Assembly (NCBI RefSeq): GCF_003573695.1
Contig: NC_039358.1
Location: 157,780,920 to 157,844,919, forward strand
Direction: 5' to 3'
DNA length: 64,000 nucleotides
DNA from: Papaver somniferum
Lineage: Eukaryota > Streptophyta > Magnoliopsida > Ranunculales > Papaveraceae
Part shown: in pieces, positions 44,801-57,648 of the stretch
Layout of the letters: each line of letters starts with the position of its first letter
Numbering within the stretch: position 1 is the first letter of the stretch
Program-made: the position numbers and the translations under genes
The notes under the pieces: model-generated
What the model saw: the letters and a program-made list of their open reading frames with translations, nothing else
Told to the model about the DNA's origin: nothing
Databases searched by the model: none

Positions 44801-47800
44801 ATTTATATTTATTCCTCTCCACCTGAAACTGAGAGAAGGCGGCCATGGAGATCGACAGAGAGATTGAGTGATTGTTGGAAGAATTACAGAAAAGGAACAA
44901 GAGAAGATGAATCTAATGGGACAAGGTCGCTGCCATGGATTTGCAGGATGGGTTTCTCTTGATTTCAAGGAAGAGGTATGGAAGAAGAGCCGGATCTGTC
45001 GCTGCCATGGATTTGCAGTAATAAAAGGAGGAGATCCATGTGACTCAGGGAAGAAGAAGATGCAGAAATTAAGCTCGTGGAATGAACAGTGGTTGTGTTG
45101 GTTAGAAGCTCGAAATGGAAAAGGAATTTTGGGGTTTCGGCTGAGAATCGAAATTGGGTTTACTGAAGATCTCATGGAAGAGATATGTGGGATACATGTG
45201 TTATTGGTTTCTAGAGTTGCAGTAGAGCTCAATTAGTCTGCTGCTGAGCTGAGTATACAAGAAGCAGAGAAGAAACTGATGTTGTGTTGGAGGATAAGGA
45301 GGACTCAGAGATGATGTTGCTGCCATCAGTTCATAGTAATGGAAGGTGCAGGTTAAGGTGTTGATTGCAGGTGGTGTTGCTGTAAATTATGGATTGAAGT
45401 GCGGGTTGTGATAGTGGTTTGATGAAGCTGAAATGGAATTGTATGGATGAAATGTGATGAGATTAGAGAATGGGTTGTCGAATCTGGGGTGAATTTGGGA
45501 AGACTTGTTACTGAGATGGAGATGATGATTTGTGAGAAGTTGTGATTCAGTTGGTGGAAGAAAGAAGAATCTGTAGCTGAGAAATGGCTCTGGTGTTAGT
45601 TGCAGTTGCAGTTACAAGCAATGGCAGATGGAAGAAGATGGTGGTTGTTCTCTGTAGATGTATGTTAGGACAGGTTCATTACAGGTGTAGCTGGTTAAGC
45701 CATGGAGTTTGTTAGCTGCTTGAGAAGGTCTGAATTGCTTGAGTTTGTCAGAAATTGGAGTTGGGCTTGAAGCAATTGCAGGTGATGCTCAAATCTGATA
45801 ATAGTCTGGTGTCGTGCGAGGTTGTGAAGTTTCAAATGGAGAAGGATGTTGCAGGAACGGTTGAGTGCACACAAGGATTTAGAGCAATGGCAGTTCGAAC
45901 GAGAATGCAGTTGAAATGGCTCTGGGGTTGGCTGTAGTTTACGTTGCAACTGAGTTGGTGGTGATGTTAACAATGGTGCAGGACAAGACTGAACTGTCGA
46001 GGTTATTATTGGTTCTCTATGAAGAATGGCTTGAACTGATAGACAAGGAAATGATCTTGCAGGCAGATGAAGCTGTGCAGTTCAGTTGGTGTTGCTGCTG
46101 CTGTAGCTGGGAGAGCAAGTGGTGACAGAAATGTATGGATTTGAGAATGGGTCAAGATGATTGCAGTTGCAGCTGAATATATGAAGTTGCAGCTGCAGTT
46201 AAAGCCGAGATGGCGCTGGTATGTGCAAGAAATTGCAGAAGGAAACATTGTTGGTGCTAGAGTGGGGTGACCTGAACTGAATGCAAGCAGTGACTGGAGC
46301 AACAGAATGGTTATGCCCTGGTACAGATGAAGCTAGCCATGTCTTGGTACTCGAATAGCTTGTCAGTTTCACAAAACTGACAGGATATAAAGTAATGGAC
46401 CTGTAGGGTTATGTTTTAAATGGGCTCTGATATGTGGGCTTGTCTTTGTAGCGGAAGCAACAATTCCTATGCGATTGGAGATGGCTGAGATTGAGAAACC
46501 GAAAAAGGGAGGATAGTATAAAAAGAAAAACTTGTATCTCTCTATAGGGATCTGATCTTTACTTCTACTTTTGTTCTAGGTTTTGTGAACATGATAGATT
46601 TATTTCTTCTTTGGATGAACTCCATGAACATAAGCTAGATTATTATTATTGGTTATGGAATAATTGGATTTCACGTGATATGATTTTTGATATGATAAAT
46701 TAGTTTCTTCTCCATATTATCGATTATGATTCACTATTTATATTGTTACATGATTTGAATACTTGTTTGATCGAGTCGCGAATCGTTTGAGTTTGTTTTC
46801 ATCTCTATTGCTTGATTAGGATTTGTTATAAGCAAAAGTGATAGATTCCTGAATACAAGTAGCATAAATATGGTTATAGCTTGTAGTGATGCATCCTTGT
46901 AGTCATATGTGAACCATAGCCTTTGTTAAATCGGATTAGTGCTTTTACACCTTTGATTGCTTTGATTGGCCTGATTTCATAGAACTTAATGCATCTAGGG
47001 AATTAAACTTGATTAGTGTTTTTACATGTTAGGTTGTTCTCTAAGATAGTATTCATATTCGCATCTTTTAATGTGTTTGTTGATGACAAGAGGAGATTTG
47101 CGGGATATGCTTGCCATCAAGGTATCCTAGGGCCTTTGATAAAAGTTGAGATTAAAATATCAATTCTAGTTATTGTGTAGAAAACATGTTTGTGAATGAA
47201 GATGAAATCCGTGACCAATACTTTCTCATCCTTGATTTGATTTGTTTACCTTTATTGTTTGTTTTCATTTAGTTTATTATATAAAAATCAGAAAACCGCC
47301 ATTGTTATTTATAGGAAACCGAAGCATATTGACAACCTAAGTCCTCTCTGTGGGAACGATTCTTTCTTGCCCTTGCTATATTTATATGTTGAGTAGTAAG
47401 AAAGTGGAATTATTTTTGACGTCTACGACAGCGATCACTTGGTCACTTTGATGTTTGGGAAAACATGAATGTTTTCCAAATCTTGCTCATGATTTCTTTA
47501 AAGTTAAATGTTATTCTTGTTGGGCACCCCTTTTTTAGGGATGATGTGCTCACCCATTCCCACTTTCAGTTTCAGAGACAGATCAGAGTTGTGCAGCGAA
47601 AGCTTCGAGGCGTTGATCTCGTTTGTTAGATTACTTCTATTATGATTATTATGTATATTTCATTTGCAATCTAAATGACTATTATATATGTATCAATTGA
47701 GAGGAGTTCTTGTATATATATTTCTGAGCGAGGTTAATTTTGGGTTAAGTTTTGTAGAAGATTTCTTAATTGAATGTTTAAGTGAATGATTTAGATTCTT

Positions 47801-47860
47801 AGTGCCTTTTTATTAGTTAATCTCATGGATTAGTCAGCTGCCAGCTTAGGGGGCGCTACA
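41848..47860 (+). mobile_element. LTR C of Tekay-like array, split by a solo LTR
   Basis: Starts tgtaaggaccc and ends gggggcgctaca at 47860. Removing the insertion (44405-47437) and one target duplication leaves about 2975 bp, the full LTR length. No PBS follows, so it is the outer 3' LTR of the array. A (ttc)n tract lies at 42232-42262. Confidence 0.82.
44400..47442 (+). mobile_element. Solo LTR (Athila-like) with CTTGG target duplication
   Basis: The LTR itself is 44405-47437 (3033 bp, tgataggtgt ... gcgatca), flanked by cttgg at 44400-44404 and 47438-47442. Excision restores the uninterrupted LTR A sequence exactly. The start tgataggtgt and the motif ctctgtgggaacga near the end match Athila-type LTRs, including the start of the LTR at 59729. 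Frames such as 44735-45232 are not supported. Repeats of ttgcagttgcag and a tcagtt...aactgaca inverted pair lie inside. Confidence 0.88.
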
Positions 47861-47868
47861 GAAGTTTT

Positions 47869-49711
47869 GTTCAGTATTTTGATAAATCAAGTTGAACAGG
47901 AACCAATTGATAATCCGATCTTATATTCCCGAAGAACAACCTAGAAGTATCAATCACCTCTGAATAACTTAACTATATGGTAATAGAACAAGTTATTGTG
48001 GAATCACAAAGAATGAGACGAAGAGCTTTGTGATTAATTTTTATATCTTACCCATCGGAGATAAATCTCGAGCAAATCTTAGAGAGATAATACTCAATAC
48101 GACAGAACAAAGTAAGATCAGAACACGCAACTATAGAGAAAATAGTTGGTTCTGGCTTCAGAATCCCAATGAAGTCTTTAAGTCGTTAACCTATAATGGT
48201 TTTAGGAAAAACCTAGGTTAAAGGAGAATCGACTCTAGTCGCAACTAGTATCACACAGGAGGTCTGGGGATTAGGTTTCCCAGTTGTTAGAGTTCTCCCG
48301 TATATAGTTTTCAAATCAGGGTTTGATAACTTTGGAATAAAGCAATCAATATTCACCGTTAGATGAAACCTGATTCAAGATTTAAGCTACTATCTTTCCA
48401 CCGTTAGATTATCTTTAGCATGTTACACACAAATGAAATATACCTTCATTTAGATATAGGTAACCGTACCTAAACCGGTATATTGAGTTGGCTCAATAAC
48501 AGTTAACCGAAGTTAGCCATATGAACACTTTTTTCTTAACCTTGTTCATCTTAACACTTCTATATCAATTGATAATCAAATGAATCTAATTGTGTTACTC
48601 GTAGAGTTATTCAATTGTTTATATTCTCATAGAAGTATACAAGACACAATTGAAGCAAAATCGGATTGATTCAAAAGAATCAGTTCATGAACATTTTAGC
48701 CACGGTTTGCAAAGATTGCATTCCTTAATTTATAAATGTATTTGTTTATGAGTATGAAATCATACATACTTAACCGATTTAAGAACTTTAACCACTTAAG
48801 TTTGCAAACGGGTACGCGAACTTAAGTTCCGGACATTGGTCACAAGCCGACAGTTTGCAAACGGGTACGCAAACTTTAGCTCCGGACCGAACTCAGTTGA
48901 AACCGTTTGCGAACGGGTACGCAAACTTGGTTCCTGGACTTCAACAGTTAAATCAGTTTGTGAACGGGTATGCAAACTTAAGTACCTTGACTTAAACAGT
49001 TGAATATGTTTGAGAACGAGTATGCAAACTTCCGGTCCTGAATTCTGTCAAAACAGTTCGTACATTAAGTACTCAAACCGTAATGTATCCAGACATGGGT
49101 TTTAGATCTTAACTCCTTATCATTGAAACATTCTTAGAAGACGACAATAGCTGTCTCACACAAAATATTAGCTTATAAGCAATTTTCAAATTATCGAATG
49201 ATCAATACAAAATATTCCGAGCCTACATCAAATGACTGTCTCACACAAATCATGTAAGATGTTACCAGGTGATTTTCACATGATCATCTTTTGACTTTCA
49301 TCAAGAATAATAATGAACGTGGTTAAAGCAAAAGGCTTTCCAACACATATTTGGAGAAAGATATAAGCGAGTTAAACTCAGCTCGAAATATCAAATCTGT
49401 ATAATATAAAGTCTGTATAGCTATATGACTTTGTCTCAATAGGAGATAGAATAGAATAGACTTCTGAGTGATAGACGAGTTCAAGTCTCCACATACCTTT
49501 TGTTGATGAAGTTCCATAAGGTCCCCTTAGTAGTTCTTCGTCTTCAATTGATGAACGTTGTGAAGTCTAAAGCTCAACTACATATTACATCCTAATCCGA
49601 CACATAGCTATAAGTAGACTAGAAATCAAGACTTATAGTTTTGACAACTAAACATGACAAACAAGATTGAGATAGAAACGCCTGCGAGTTCGACCAAGCA
49701 GTGCTTTAACA
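47869..49711 (-). mobile_element. Copia-like LTR, copy 2
   Basis: Right end ...gtgctttaaca, i.e. tgttaaagcactgc on the minus strand, matching copy 1 at 23420. The left limit (tgttcag, 47869) is a guess; no target duplication could be confirmed. No PPT or PBS flanks it. A minisatellite at 48795-49050 has five units of about 55 bp around ttgcaaacgggtacgcaaac. Confidence 0.55.
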
Positions 49712-51064
49712 GTATCAATACTTCTAACTACGAGATGGTGAGCAGTACAAGTGTCGTTGATGACTAACACATCCTTCGTAATATGATCCGTACTGCAATA
49801 GTATCAAAAATCATTCACAATAATCATGTTATATTCATAAGATACTTCAAAGTAACTAAAACCCACACCATTAATTGCAGACATATGAGGCTTACATATC
49901 TTTTCATCTAACTCTAAGAAAAGATAAAGATCACGGTAGATTTGTCTTGTGATGGGAAAAAAATAAACCACATAGGCATAATAGTGGAAAAGTCCATAAC
50001 AAGCATAAGTATAGAGATTAGAACTATTTGATCAGTAATGTAAACCTCATGTCCAATAAGAACATACTCTGAAACCTTAAATGACAAGAAAAATTAAATA
50101 ATTTATCTCACGGGCAATCCATAAAATGGCAATAAAAATGTAAGTATATTTCCGGAGAAAATAGAGATAATAATCCAAAAGAATCTTTCTTTGAGCAGAG
50201 GACAGGGCCACAATGAAAGTCATGTGAAGAAAACAACAAACAAAAGTGTTTTTTTCATCAGATAAAAGTTCAGAAGGCCTGAGGGAGTTAAGGTAGGTCC
50301 ATAAAGGACACTACTGCGAAGAGCTAATGAAATATCTTGTTTGGAGAATTCCATCAACTTAGACAAACATATTTTGATTCAGATCATAGGAGACTCCATC
50401 ACCATCCACATGAAAACGCCTGATTGGAATAACATTGTGTGACTTGCCTGAAATAGTAAACCCTACTTGTCTATCAATTTCTGTAAAGTTGTTTAGACCC
50501 ATACAATGAAGAGACAAAACTACGCCAGGAATAGAAGATTGACCGCGAATAAGGTCATCTAAAGCTTCACAGTTATGACTATCATCATCTAAATTGAGAC
50601 CTTTAAAGGTAAACATATTCGAAATCAAGATTATGAAACGTACAACACAATAAATCAACGTTCATGAGAGAATATAAACCCAATTAAAGACTCAAGAGGA
50701 AACCAGAAACACAACTCAAGAGAATATGCTTCGCCATCAAACTTAGAAGAACCTCAACAACAAAGGAAAACTTCGAAAACAATATGGGAACAAAGAACAC
50801 TCCCATGCAAGAGAAAGATACCGAAATAAACACTGGTAACAAAAAACAAAGCTAAAGAAAAACTTAATAAAACAGATTTACTAGGAGGTATGGAAAATTC
50901 AGAGAAGGAAACGAGAGATATATATTATGCAGAAGAGATTTAAGAGAGTAATTACCGAAATTAAAAGAACTGGAGGTGGTTTTACTCAGATCTAGCTAGA
51001 TTTAGGTGGTTTTACTGAAAATTTGAAGAAAAATTTCTAAGGGGTGGAGAAACTATACAACTGT
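49712..51064. other. Non-coding stretch with one unassigned minus-strand frame
   Basis: A 99-codon frame at 50359-50658 (minus) contains SIPGVVLSLHCMGLNNF and RRFHVDGDGVSYDLN. I do not recognise it, and it lacks clear splice context. Otherwise AT-rich, nothing supported. Confidence 0.3.
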
Positions 51065-51420
51065 TTCTCTCCCATCTTTTCTAGTTTGCACAATTCTTAA
51101 GGCAATGAGGAGAGGGGAGTATTTTTTTAGTATTTTTTACAACTATACCCTTATGGATAATAGTTAGTAAAATTTGGAAATGATTTATCTCTCAAACTAT
51201 ATCAAAGATATTCATAAACTTTACACCATTAAAAAACATTTTAAAACACATACCTAACCAATGTAAACATGGCTATCAAATTATACTTATTTCTTATACT
51301 AACAATAATCAATTAAAATAATAAATTTTAGAAATTACCCTTATTTAATTCAATGCGTCGCATATTAGTGGAACAAAATTTAAAAATAAATATGCCATCT
51401 ATTATGGGACGAAGGGAGTA
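51065..51420. mobile_element. Stowaway-like MITE (one end degenerate)
   Basis: The right end tatgggacgaagggagta matches the Stowaway terminus (ctccctccgtccca inverted), with TA as target. Toward the left are ctctcccatct, ctagtttgcacaattctta and aggcaatgaggag, a familiar MITE body, but the left terminus has decayed. About 350 bp, no coding. It would be moved by a Tc1/mariner transposase in trans. Confidence 0.6.
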
Positions 51421-52347
51421 TACTCTAGTCTTAATGGCTGTTGATCGGAAAACTTACATGATTTCTATGGACCGGGATAATATATAAAGTGGGTAGAAAC
51501 TAATTCACATCAATAGTAAGTATCAATCTGGTTTTTTATATCACCAATAACAGTGTTTTCATTTTATTTTAATTCAAATACACGGTTCTCACAGTTTGAT
51601 GGTCCAATCGTTCGGGTCAGCCGGTTCATATGACTGAGTCCGGTTTTCAAAGAATGAATTGGGTCACAGACTCACAGATCAATACAATCCAGTTTTATGA
51701 TTGGTTCATGGGTGTCGAGATCAAAGCAGTCTGGTTTTTAAAACATCGATAAAAGGTTACTTTTTTAAGGGAGCAGATTCATCAGCTAGATTATTGATTA
51801 TTTATTTATTTATTTTTGAAGGAAAAGATTCAAAACAATGATAAATGATTTCTTTTTCTTAAGGAAGTAGATCCCTCGATTTGATTATTGATTTTTTTTT
51901 TTTATTTTTTTTAAAGGAAGAGAAATTTTTGTTAATCAATGGTACAAGATTTATACATCATCAATAGAAAAACAGTAAAAATAAATGTTTAGTAGAGCTC
52001 TTGAAACATCAAATATCATAATATAAATCTTGACCATAAGGGTTTTTCAAAATTTATCTATAGTAATATGGGGAGTAATAGTTTAATTAGTTGGTACCCA
52101 TCCGCTATGTTGATGCTACGATAATTTGAGTATACATCAATTTAATTTTGTTATAGTTATTATATAGATTGAACTCTTTTCGTTTATTAAAATTCACAAG
52201 AGAAAATTGTTGAATTCAATCAATTATCGCTTATTAGATATTTTTTACAAATGTAATGTATTGTGTATCTAACGTGGTTAGGTTAATATAAATTAATTAA
52301 TGTTAATACTATTTTGGTAGCGGTCAAGACGGTCAACTAGGTTCTTG
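51421..52347. other. AT-rich non-coding stretch
   Basis: No gene or repeat recognised beyond homopolymer and tttatttattta tracts. Confidence 0.5.
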
Positions 52348-54247
52348 GGTACCGAACTCTAATATTGAATTTCTGGGATTTAAAAATACAGAGATTTTGT
52401 AAAAGGGTCGTATATTTATAGTCAAATTAAGGTCTGGGTCGTAGAACATGACGTTGATGCATTAAGGTCGTACACTAAGGTTGTTCGTCTAAACTGTTTA
52501 TCGAAATGCCCTTATAGAATAGTTATATGAGATTATATCCCAACCAACGTTAAATACCTAACAAAGTTATCAGACATTTCATCGAACACCTTAAGGACAA
52601 GAGAAATGAGCATTCACCGTGAACTTAAGAGGAAGACCATCAAGGGAATAATTCGAATGAGGAGATGTGGACTACTTGGGGTAAGTTTGTGATTTATTCT
52701 CCATGTCAGAGTGGCCATTGAAGCCTGTGGTTGGCCAATATGGCTTCATGGACTTATCTAAGTATAAAAGAAGTACCTCCTCCAAATTTTTTTTTAAGGC
52801 AGTGACTAAATAAAACCAACACTTAGTTTAAATGCAACCCTATCTAAATATTGTAGACCCTATTGATGTGGGTAATCAAAACCACCTCCATCATCTTCTT
52901 CCCTCATTTATCTTTCTAATAGTCTCGCTTGAAAATGAAACAGAACATAGATTTATGTTTTATCTTCTTTCTTATGATGAATTATTGTCAAATCAGATTT
53001 ATTAGTAATAAATTATAGATTAGAATATAATGATAAAACTACAAAAAAATGGAAACAAAAAAAATGAACAACTAATTAATTTATGATATGTTTCGTGATT
53101 TTTTTTCCTGAAAATAATATTTGTGATTTCATCATATAGTTTGTCAGCAGGAAAAATTATGCCAAAGTTATCATATAACATAAAACTAAGGAAAATCAAA
53201 TTTAAACCCAAGCCCATTGAGAATAATAATGTTCTTTAATAAAATTGGTAACTTATATAGTGACCATAAATTATGATGCAATAAACTAGGATAAAAAAAA
53301 TTTAGAAGGAAAAACTTGCTAGAAAGACCATGAAGGAGAAACTTGCTGGAAAAACTAGGGTTAATTATGAATTGTGTTTTGGTTACCTACATTAAATTGG
53401 TTAACGAATTTTATTTTCTTGATTGCGGGTTGTATTTAAGCTTAATATGGGTTGCATTTAGTCACTTCCTTTTATAATCTTTCTTTATCCATGAAAACTT
53501 CTTTCCCAGAATAAATATAGATCAGAAACAACATTAGAACCTCCAAAACAGCAAAACTATAACTAAGCCTTCTAATGGTTTTATCAAGAAAATATCGTGA
53601 TCATGTGATGACATGCACTTGAACAGTTGAATGTGATATGCATTGTTTCCATGTCAAGTTTCCATTCCAAAATAATAAGACCTACATATGCCCGAACATC
53701 ATATATATGCATTTTTTCCTACCAAAAGCTCCATTCCAAGACATCCATGAGTCGTGACTCATGACCCTTCTTAGATGTTCTTGAGATGATACAATACAAG
53801 GTTTGAATTTTCAATCACGTCATACCTAAGCAATGTTTTTTTTAGAAGATACCTTTGATGAATCCTTGGTCCGCAAAGGGGATTGAGGTGACCAAATCCA
53901 TGATCATGCCTTAATAGTGGAGTGCTTCATCTGGAGAGAAAATAGAACAAGGCATAAGGGGATTAGAGAAGATGGAAAAAGATCAGATGGAAGGAATGAA
54001 GATTGGAAAAGGATAAGACCTAAATTTATTCAAAAACATTTAAATTGTCAATTCTAGTCAACTAACGGTCAATGAGCTTGGCAGAATAAAAAAGTCAACT
54101 AACAGTTTTTCTAACGGTCTCCGGTTAGTATACGACCCTAATGCATCGACGGTATGTTCTACGACCCATACCCTAATTTGACTAGAAACATATGACCCCT
54201 TTACAAAATATCTCTTAAACATAACTTTAGTCACAAAGTTGGGTACT
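52348..54247. mobile_element. Non-autonomous TIR DNA transposon, MULE-like
   Basis: The left end (52375-52495) and the reverse complement of the right end (54110-54215) match over about 110 bp, including gattttgtaaaaggggtcgta-like, tagtcaaatta, gggtcgtagaaca and gatgcatta. Weaker similarity continues outward to gtacc(c/g)aact at both limits. The middle has no transposase frame. Long inverted repeats and 1.9 kb length suggest a Mutator-like element. No clear 9-bp target duplication was found, so the outer limits are uncertain. Confidence 0.55.
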
Positions 54248-56218
54248 AAAGCCTACATAACCCTTTAATCTAATTCCATGGGAATAATACTAGAGTTTAA
54301 CCCTTGTTGTTATGCATCACATTATGTTATTGGAATTCATAAGTATATGGTTATGTTGGTTGTGTTTGCAAGGAAACCCAGAATTACAAAAACCGATTGC
54401 ATAATGTCCTGTATAATAAGTGTATTAAACAAGTATGGTTTAATAGTTTAGTCATCATAATTATCAAGAATTTGAATAAAAAATAATAACATTGGTGTAG
54501 CAAAATGAAACAAAAAAAACATGACAAAAAAAATCTAAGCAAATGAATCCACATGCACTAATCAACATCATGAATTAGAGGACATTTCCATAATAATTCT
54601 TGATTTTACCTTTCACCTAAGGTAATAAGAAGAGCAAGAAATTTATGAATTTATGATTACTGTGATTTCGAGAAAAAATCAATACAAAAAATTATAACCC
54701 TAATAGTATATGGTTTCAAATATCAATTTTCTGGAAAAAAAATAATCTTTGAACTTAGATGAGAAATATGTGCTTTCTAGAGTACTTATTGATCATCGAT
54801 AACACTTATACATTTTTTGTGCAAAGCCAAGTAAGATATTAGGATGTATCACTAAATCATACAATATTGTAGTCCAATATTTTTATGAAAATTAATCGTA
54901 TTATAACCATTCATCTTGATTGGAGCGGTTTGACTCATCAATGGTCTTCAAATATCACGTAGATATAAATTCATATATGAGCTTCAAAGTTGTTTGCTAA
55001 CTTCTTAATCGAAAATCTTGACATGTATGATACGTGGCAGCGTATATTCACAACAATTGATGAAATTTAGTTCTTAACCACTTTTCATAAACATTCGATG
55101 TTATGCTGGAGAAAAGGGGTAACTATCGGTTTCCAATACGTTATCTGCAATTTGAATTCCAGCATACGACTTTCTTAGCCGTTTGGTCCTTTAACAGTTT
55201 GTAAATTGGTGATGTTGCTATATAGACCGACTACGTCTGTGAATAACATAAAAGGATCAGTTTGTTAAAAGTAAGGGGGGAAATTATGCACTACACACAT
55301 CTAATGTATTAGTTGCAATGGCCAGAACTAGAACCTGACTGAATTAATCAAATAACATTTTTTCTTAAAACATTAGCACACTCCAAACATAAAATTATTA
55401 AAAGCCTTTTCTTTTGACAAACTTTTGTGGGACGAATTCTATTAAAAATAATAGAAAAGGAATGGTGGGAGGAGTGGGAGGACATTAAACCAAAAACCTC
55501 CAACAAATATTCAGAGTTGATGAAATATTCCAATTTTTTGGTTCACAATATTATATATGGTAAATCGCCGAGCTACTGCTACTCACCTTTAGTTTCTATT
55601 TTACTTACACCAAAATAAGGTAAACAAAACAAATTAAGACCACTGGATATTTTTCTAACTTTCAATCACATACATCACTTATAAAGATTATGTGGACAAC
55701 CACATACATAGACTTATCTCCTCCCAAGACACATTTCGACCGCAGCTTTGTCCAGCCATAACGATACATGTTCGATAATAAATAATATCGCATGTATATG
55801 TATGCCTTAATTTTGACATGTGTTATTCATTTACAAAGTAACAATCATTCTAGTTTCTTTTCTAATTGTCATGTTTTCTTTTGTATTATAATTGAATTTA
55901 TGTAAACATTATAAACGATCAACTACATATTCTTCAGTATAATGTTATATGTGCCGTAATGACAAAGAATTAACATTACTTTCCGGATTGGGGTATACCC
56001 AAATTTAAATGGACCTAGTATCGTAGCTAAGGGATGGTAAAATTTGGTGAATTTACCTTATTTTCCTTGACCTAAAAACACTTAAAAGTATACCCCATTT
56101 CTTAAAATCAGTTAATCCTAAAGTTTAAAACCTAAAAACACTTAAAAAAAACTTTCAATCTTCTTCATTTATCCTCCACCATTCTCTAGAAAATCGTCAA
56201 CTTTGATTTTCCACAAAA
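54248..56218. other. AT-rich non-coding stretch
   Basis: No supported gene or repeat. Short frames at 55348 and 55427 overlap on opposite strands and have no features. Confidence 0.5.
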
Positions 56219-56392
56219 ATGGTTGATCCTAAGCAATCAAGTAACAATACAGAAGCAACATGTGATATCAAAAGCTCTAACTCAAAGGAAAAGGGTGAGG
56301 AAAAAATTGGATCTAGTGAAATCAGTGAACCCAAGCATGCAACCCCTAAAGATGTTGAAAAGAACCTGTCATCAGCGAGAAGAATACTGTAA
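56219..56392 (+). pseudogene. Possible first exon of a decayed gene
   Basis: The ATG at 56219 opens 57 codons (MVDPKQSSNNTEATCDIK ... SSARRIL), a Lys/Ser/Glu-rich, disordered-looking N-terminus, with a good donor gtaagt at 56389. Upstream is a pyrimidine-rich leader. Downstream, broken frames at 56681-56914 and 57033-57323 contain EIIMDRYPHFAKELLAKF, but I cannot link them into a gene. Confidence 0.25.
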
Positions 56393-57648
56393 GTGATGTT
56401 TAACTCAAACCCGTTATTGTACTATGTGCTATGATTGTTATAGTGATATCTAAACTCAAACGCATTATCCTATTGAGATCGTGTCTAATGTTCATGAAAT
56501 TTATGTTACAGTTTACTGTTGATTTTACTTGGAAGTATAAATTCTTAAATTTTATTCTAGCTAGACAGTAAATGAGCGAGAAAACCTGATCAATTATCTC
56601 TCATGGGATGCGTGTTATTGTTGTTTTTGGCACCCAATAGCTACCTTACTAGGTAGAGTATTGCGGAACTGAAAGTTCTATTGATGAGACATTCCCGCCT
56701 AAGGATCGAGGGAAGAATGTCGACGACATTGGTTAATTCTAATTATGTCTCATCTAAATTTTCACATAAAGAAATACATGAGGTGTTAGAGATCACTCTG
56801 TTGCTAGATTTAGCAAGAGTGCACTTACTTGATTCAGTGTTAATTAAAGTCCTTGCAAGGCATGTCATGGAATCACATCGATTATTTCGTCTGAAAACAT
56901 GCTTACAAGCATAGACGAAAACCTTTATAAGAGGTATGATAATCTAATTAGATGACGCCCACATTCTCTTTGAGTATGAGTTGATATCTCTCTTGAAAAG
57001 GAGCATATCCATAAAAGTTATGTTGATATCTCATGAAGAAGAAGATCTGCATATTGAATTTTTGTACCAATGGATTAGAATATCCTCATACTCTAGAGAA
57101 CAACGTAAGATCGTTATTAACTTATTATTACTGGTTGTCGATAATATTCAGAGTAGCTACTGAAATCATAATGGATAGATATCCCCACTTTGCAAAAGAA
57201 TTATTGGCAAAGTTTATAGGATTGGCAGATATGGACCTCAGTTCATATTCAGGTGTTTTCTCCCTTGTGTACGCTTTTGGGACCTTAGTCGTAGCATCGG
57301 GTAAAAATTTGATACTTATATGAAAGCATGATGAGAGAGATAAGGTCGCCTGTTATACATCGTCACCCCTTGACAGTGTGTTTCCGCAGACACTAACCAG
57401 GTTGATGGAAGTATGGTCTGGTAGTCACAAATGACTCGACATGCAGAAGATTTGATGATATCTAAGCATAATAACAGTTTCTCGCTACAATGCCAAAGCT
57501 ATGCATTTTTGCTAGTGTGTATGTAGTAGAACCAGGATATATCTCATCTGGACATACAGAAGATATAGAAACTGCAAATCAAGTTTCTTCATGAGAAGTT
57601 GTGTATGTAGTAGCTAGAGTATCATTTAAAACACATCACAGTGTGGAT

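Noticed and set aside
44735..45236. Overlapping 165-aa and 122-aa frames on opposite strands
   Set aside because: Both lie inside the solo LTR, which is bounded by a perfect target duplication; no recognisable domain.
46006..46302. 98-aa frame opposite ttgcagttgcag repeats
   Set aside because: Low-complexity DNA inside the solo LTR.
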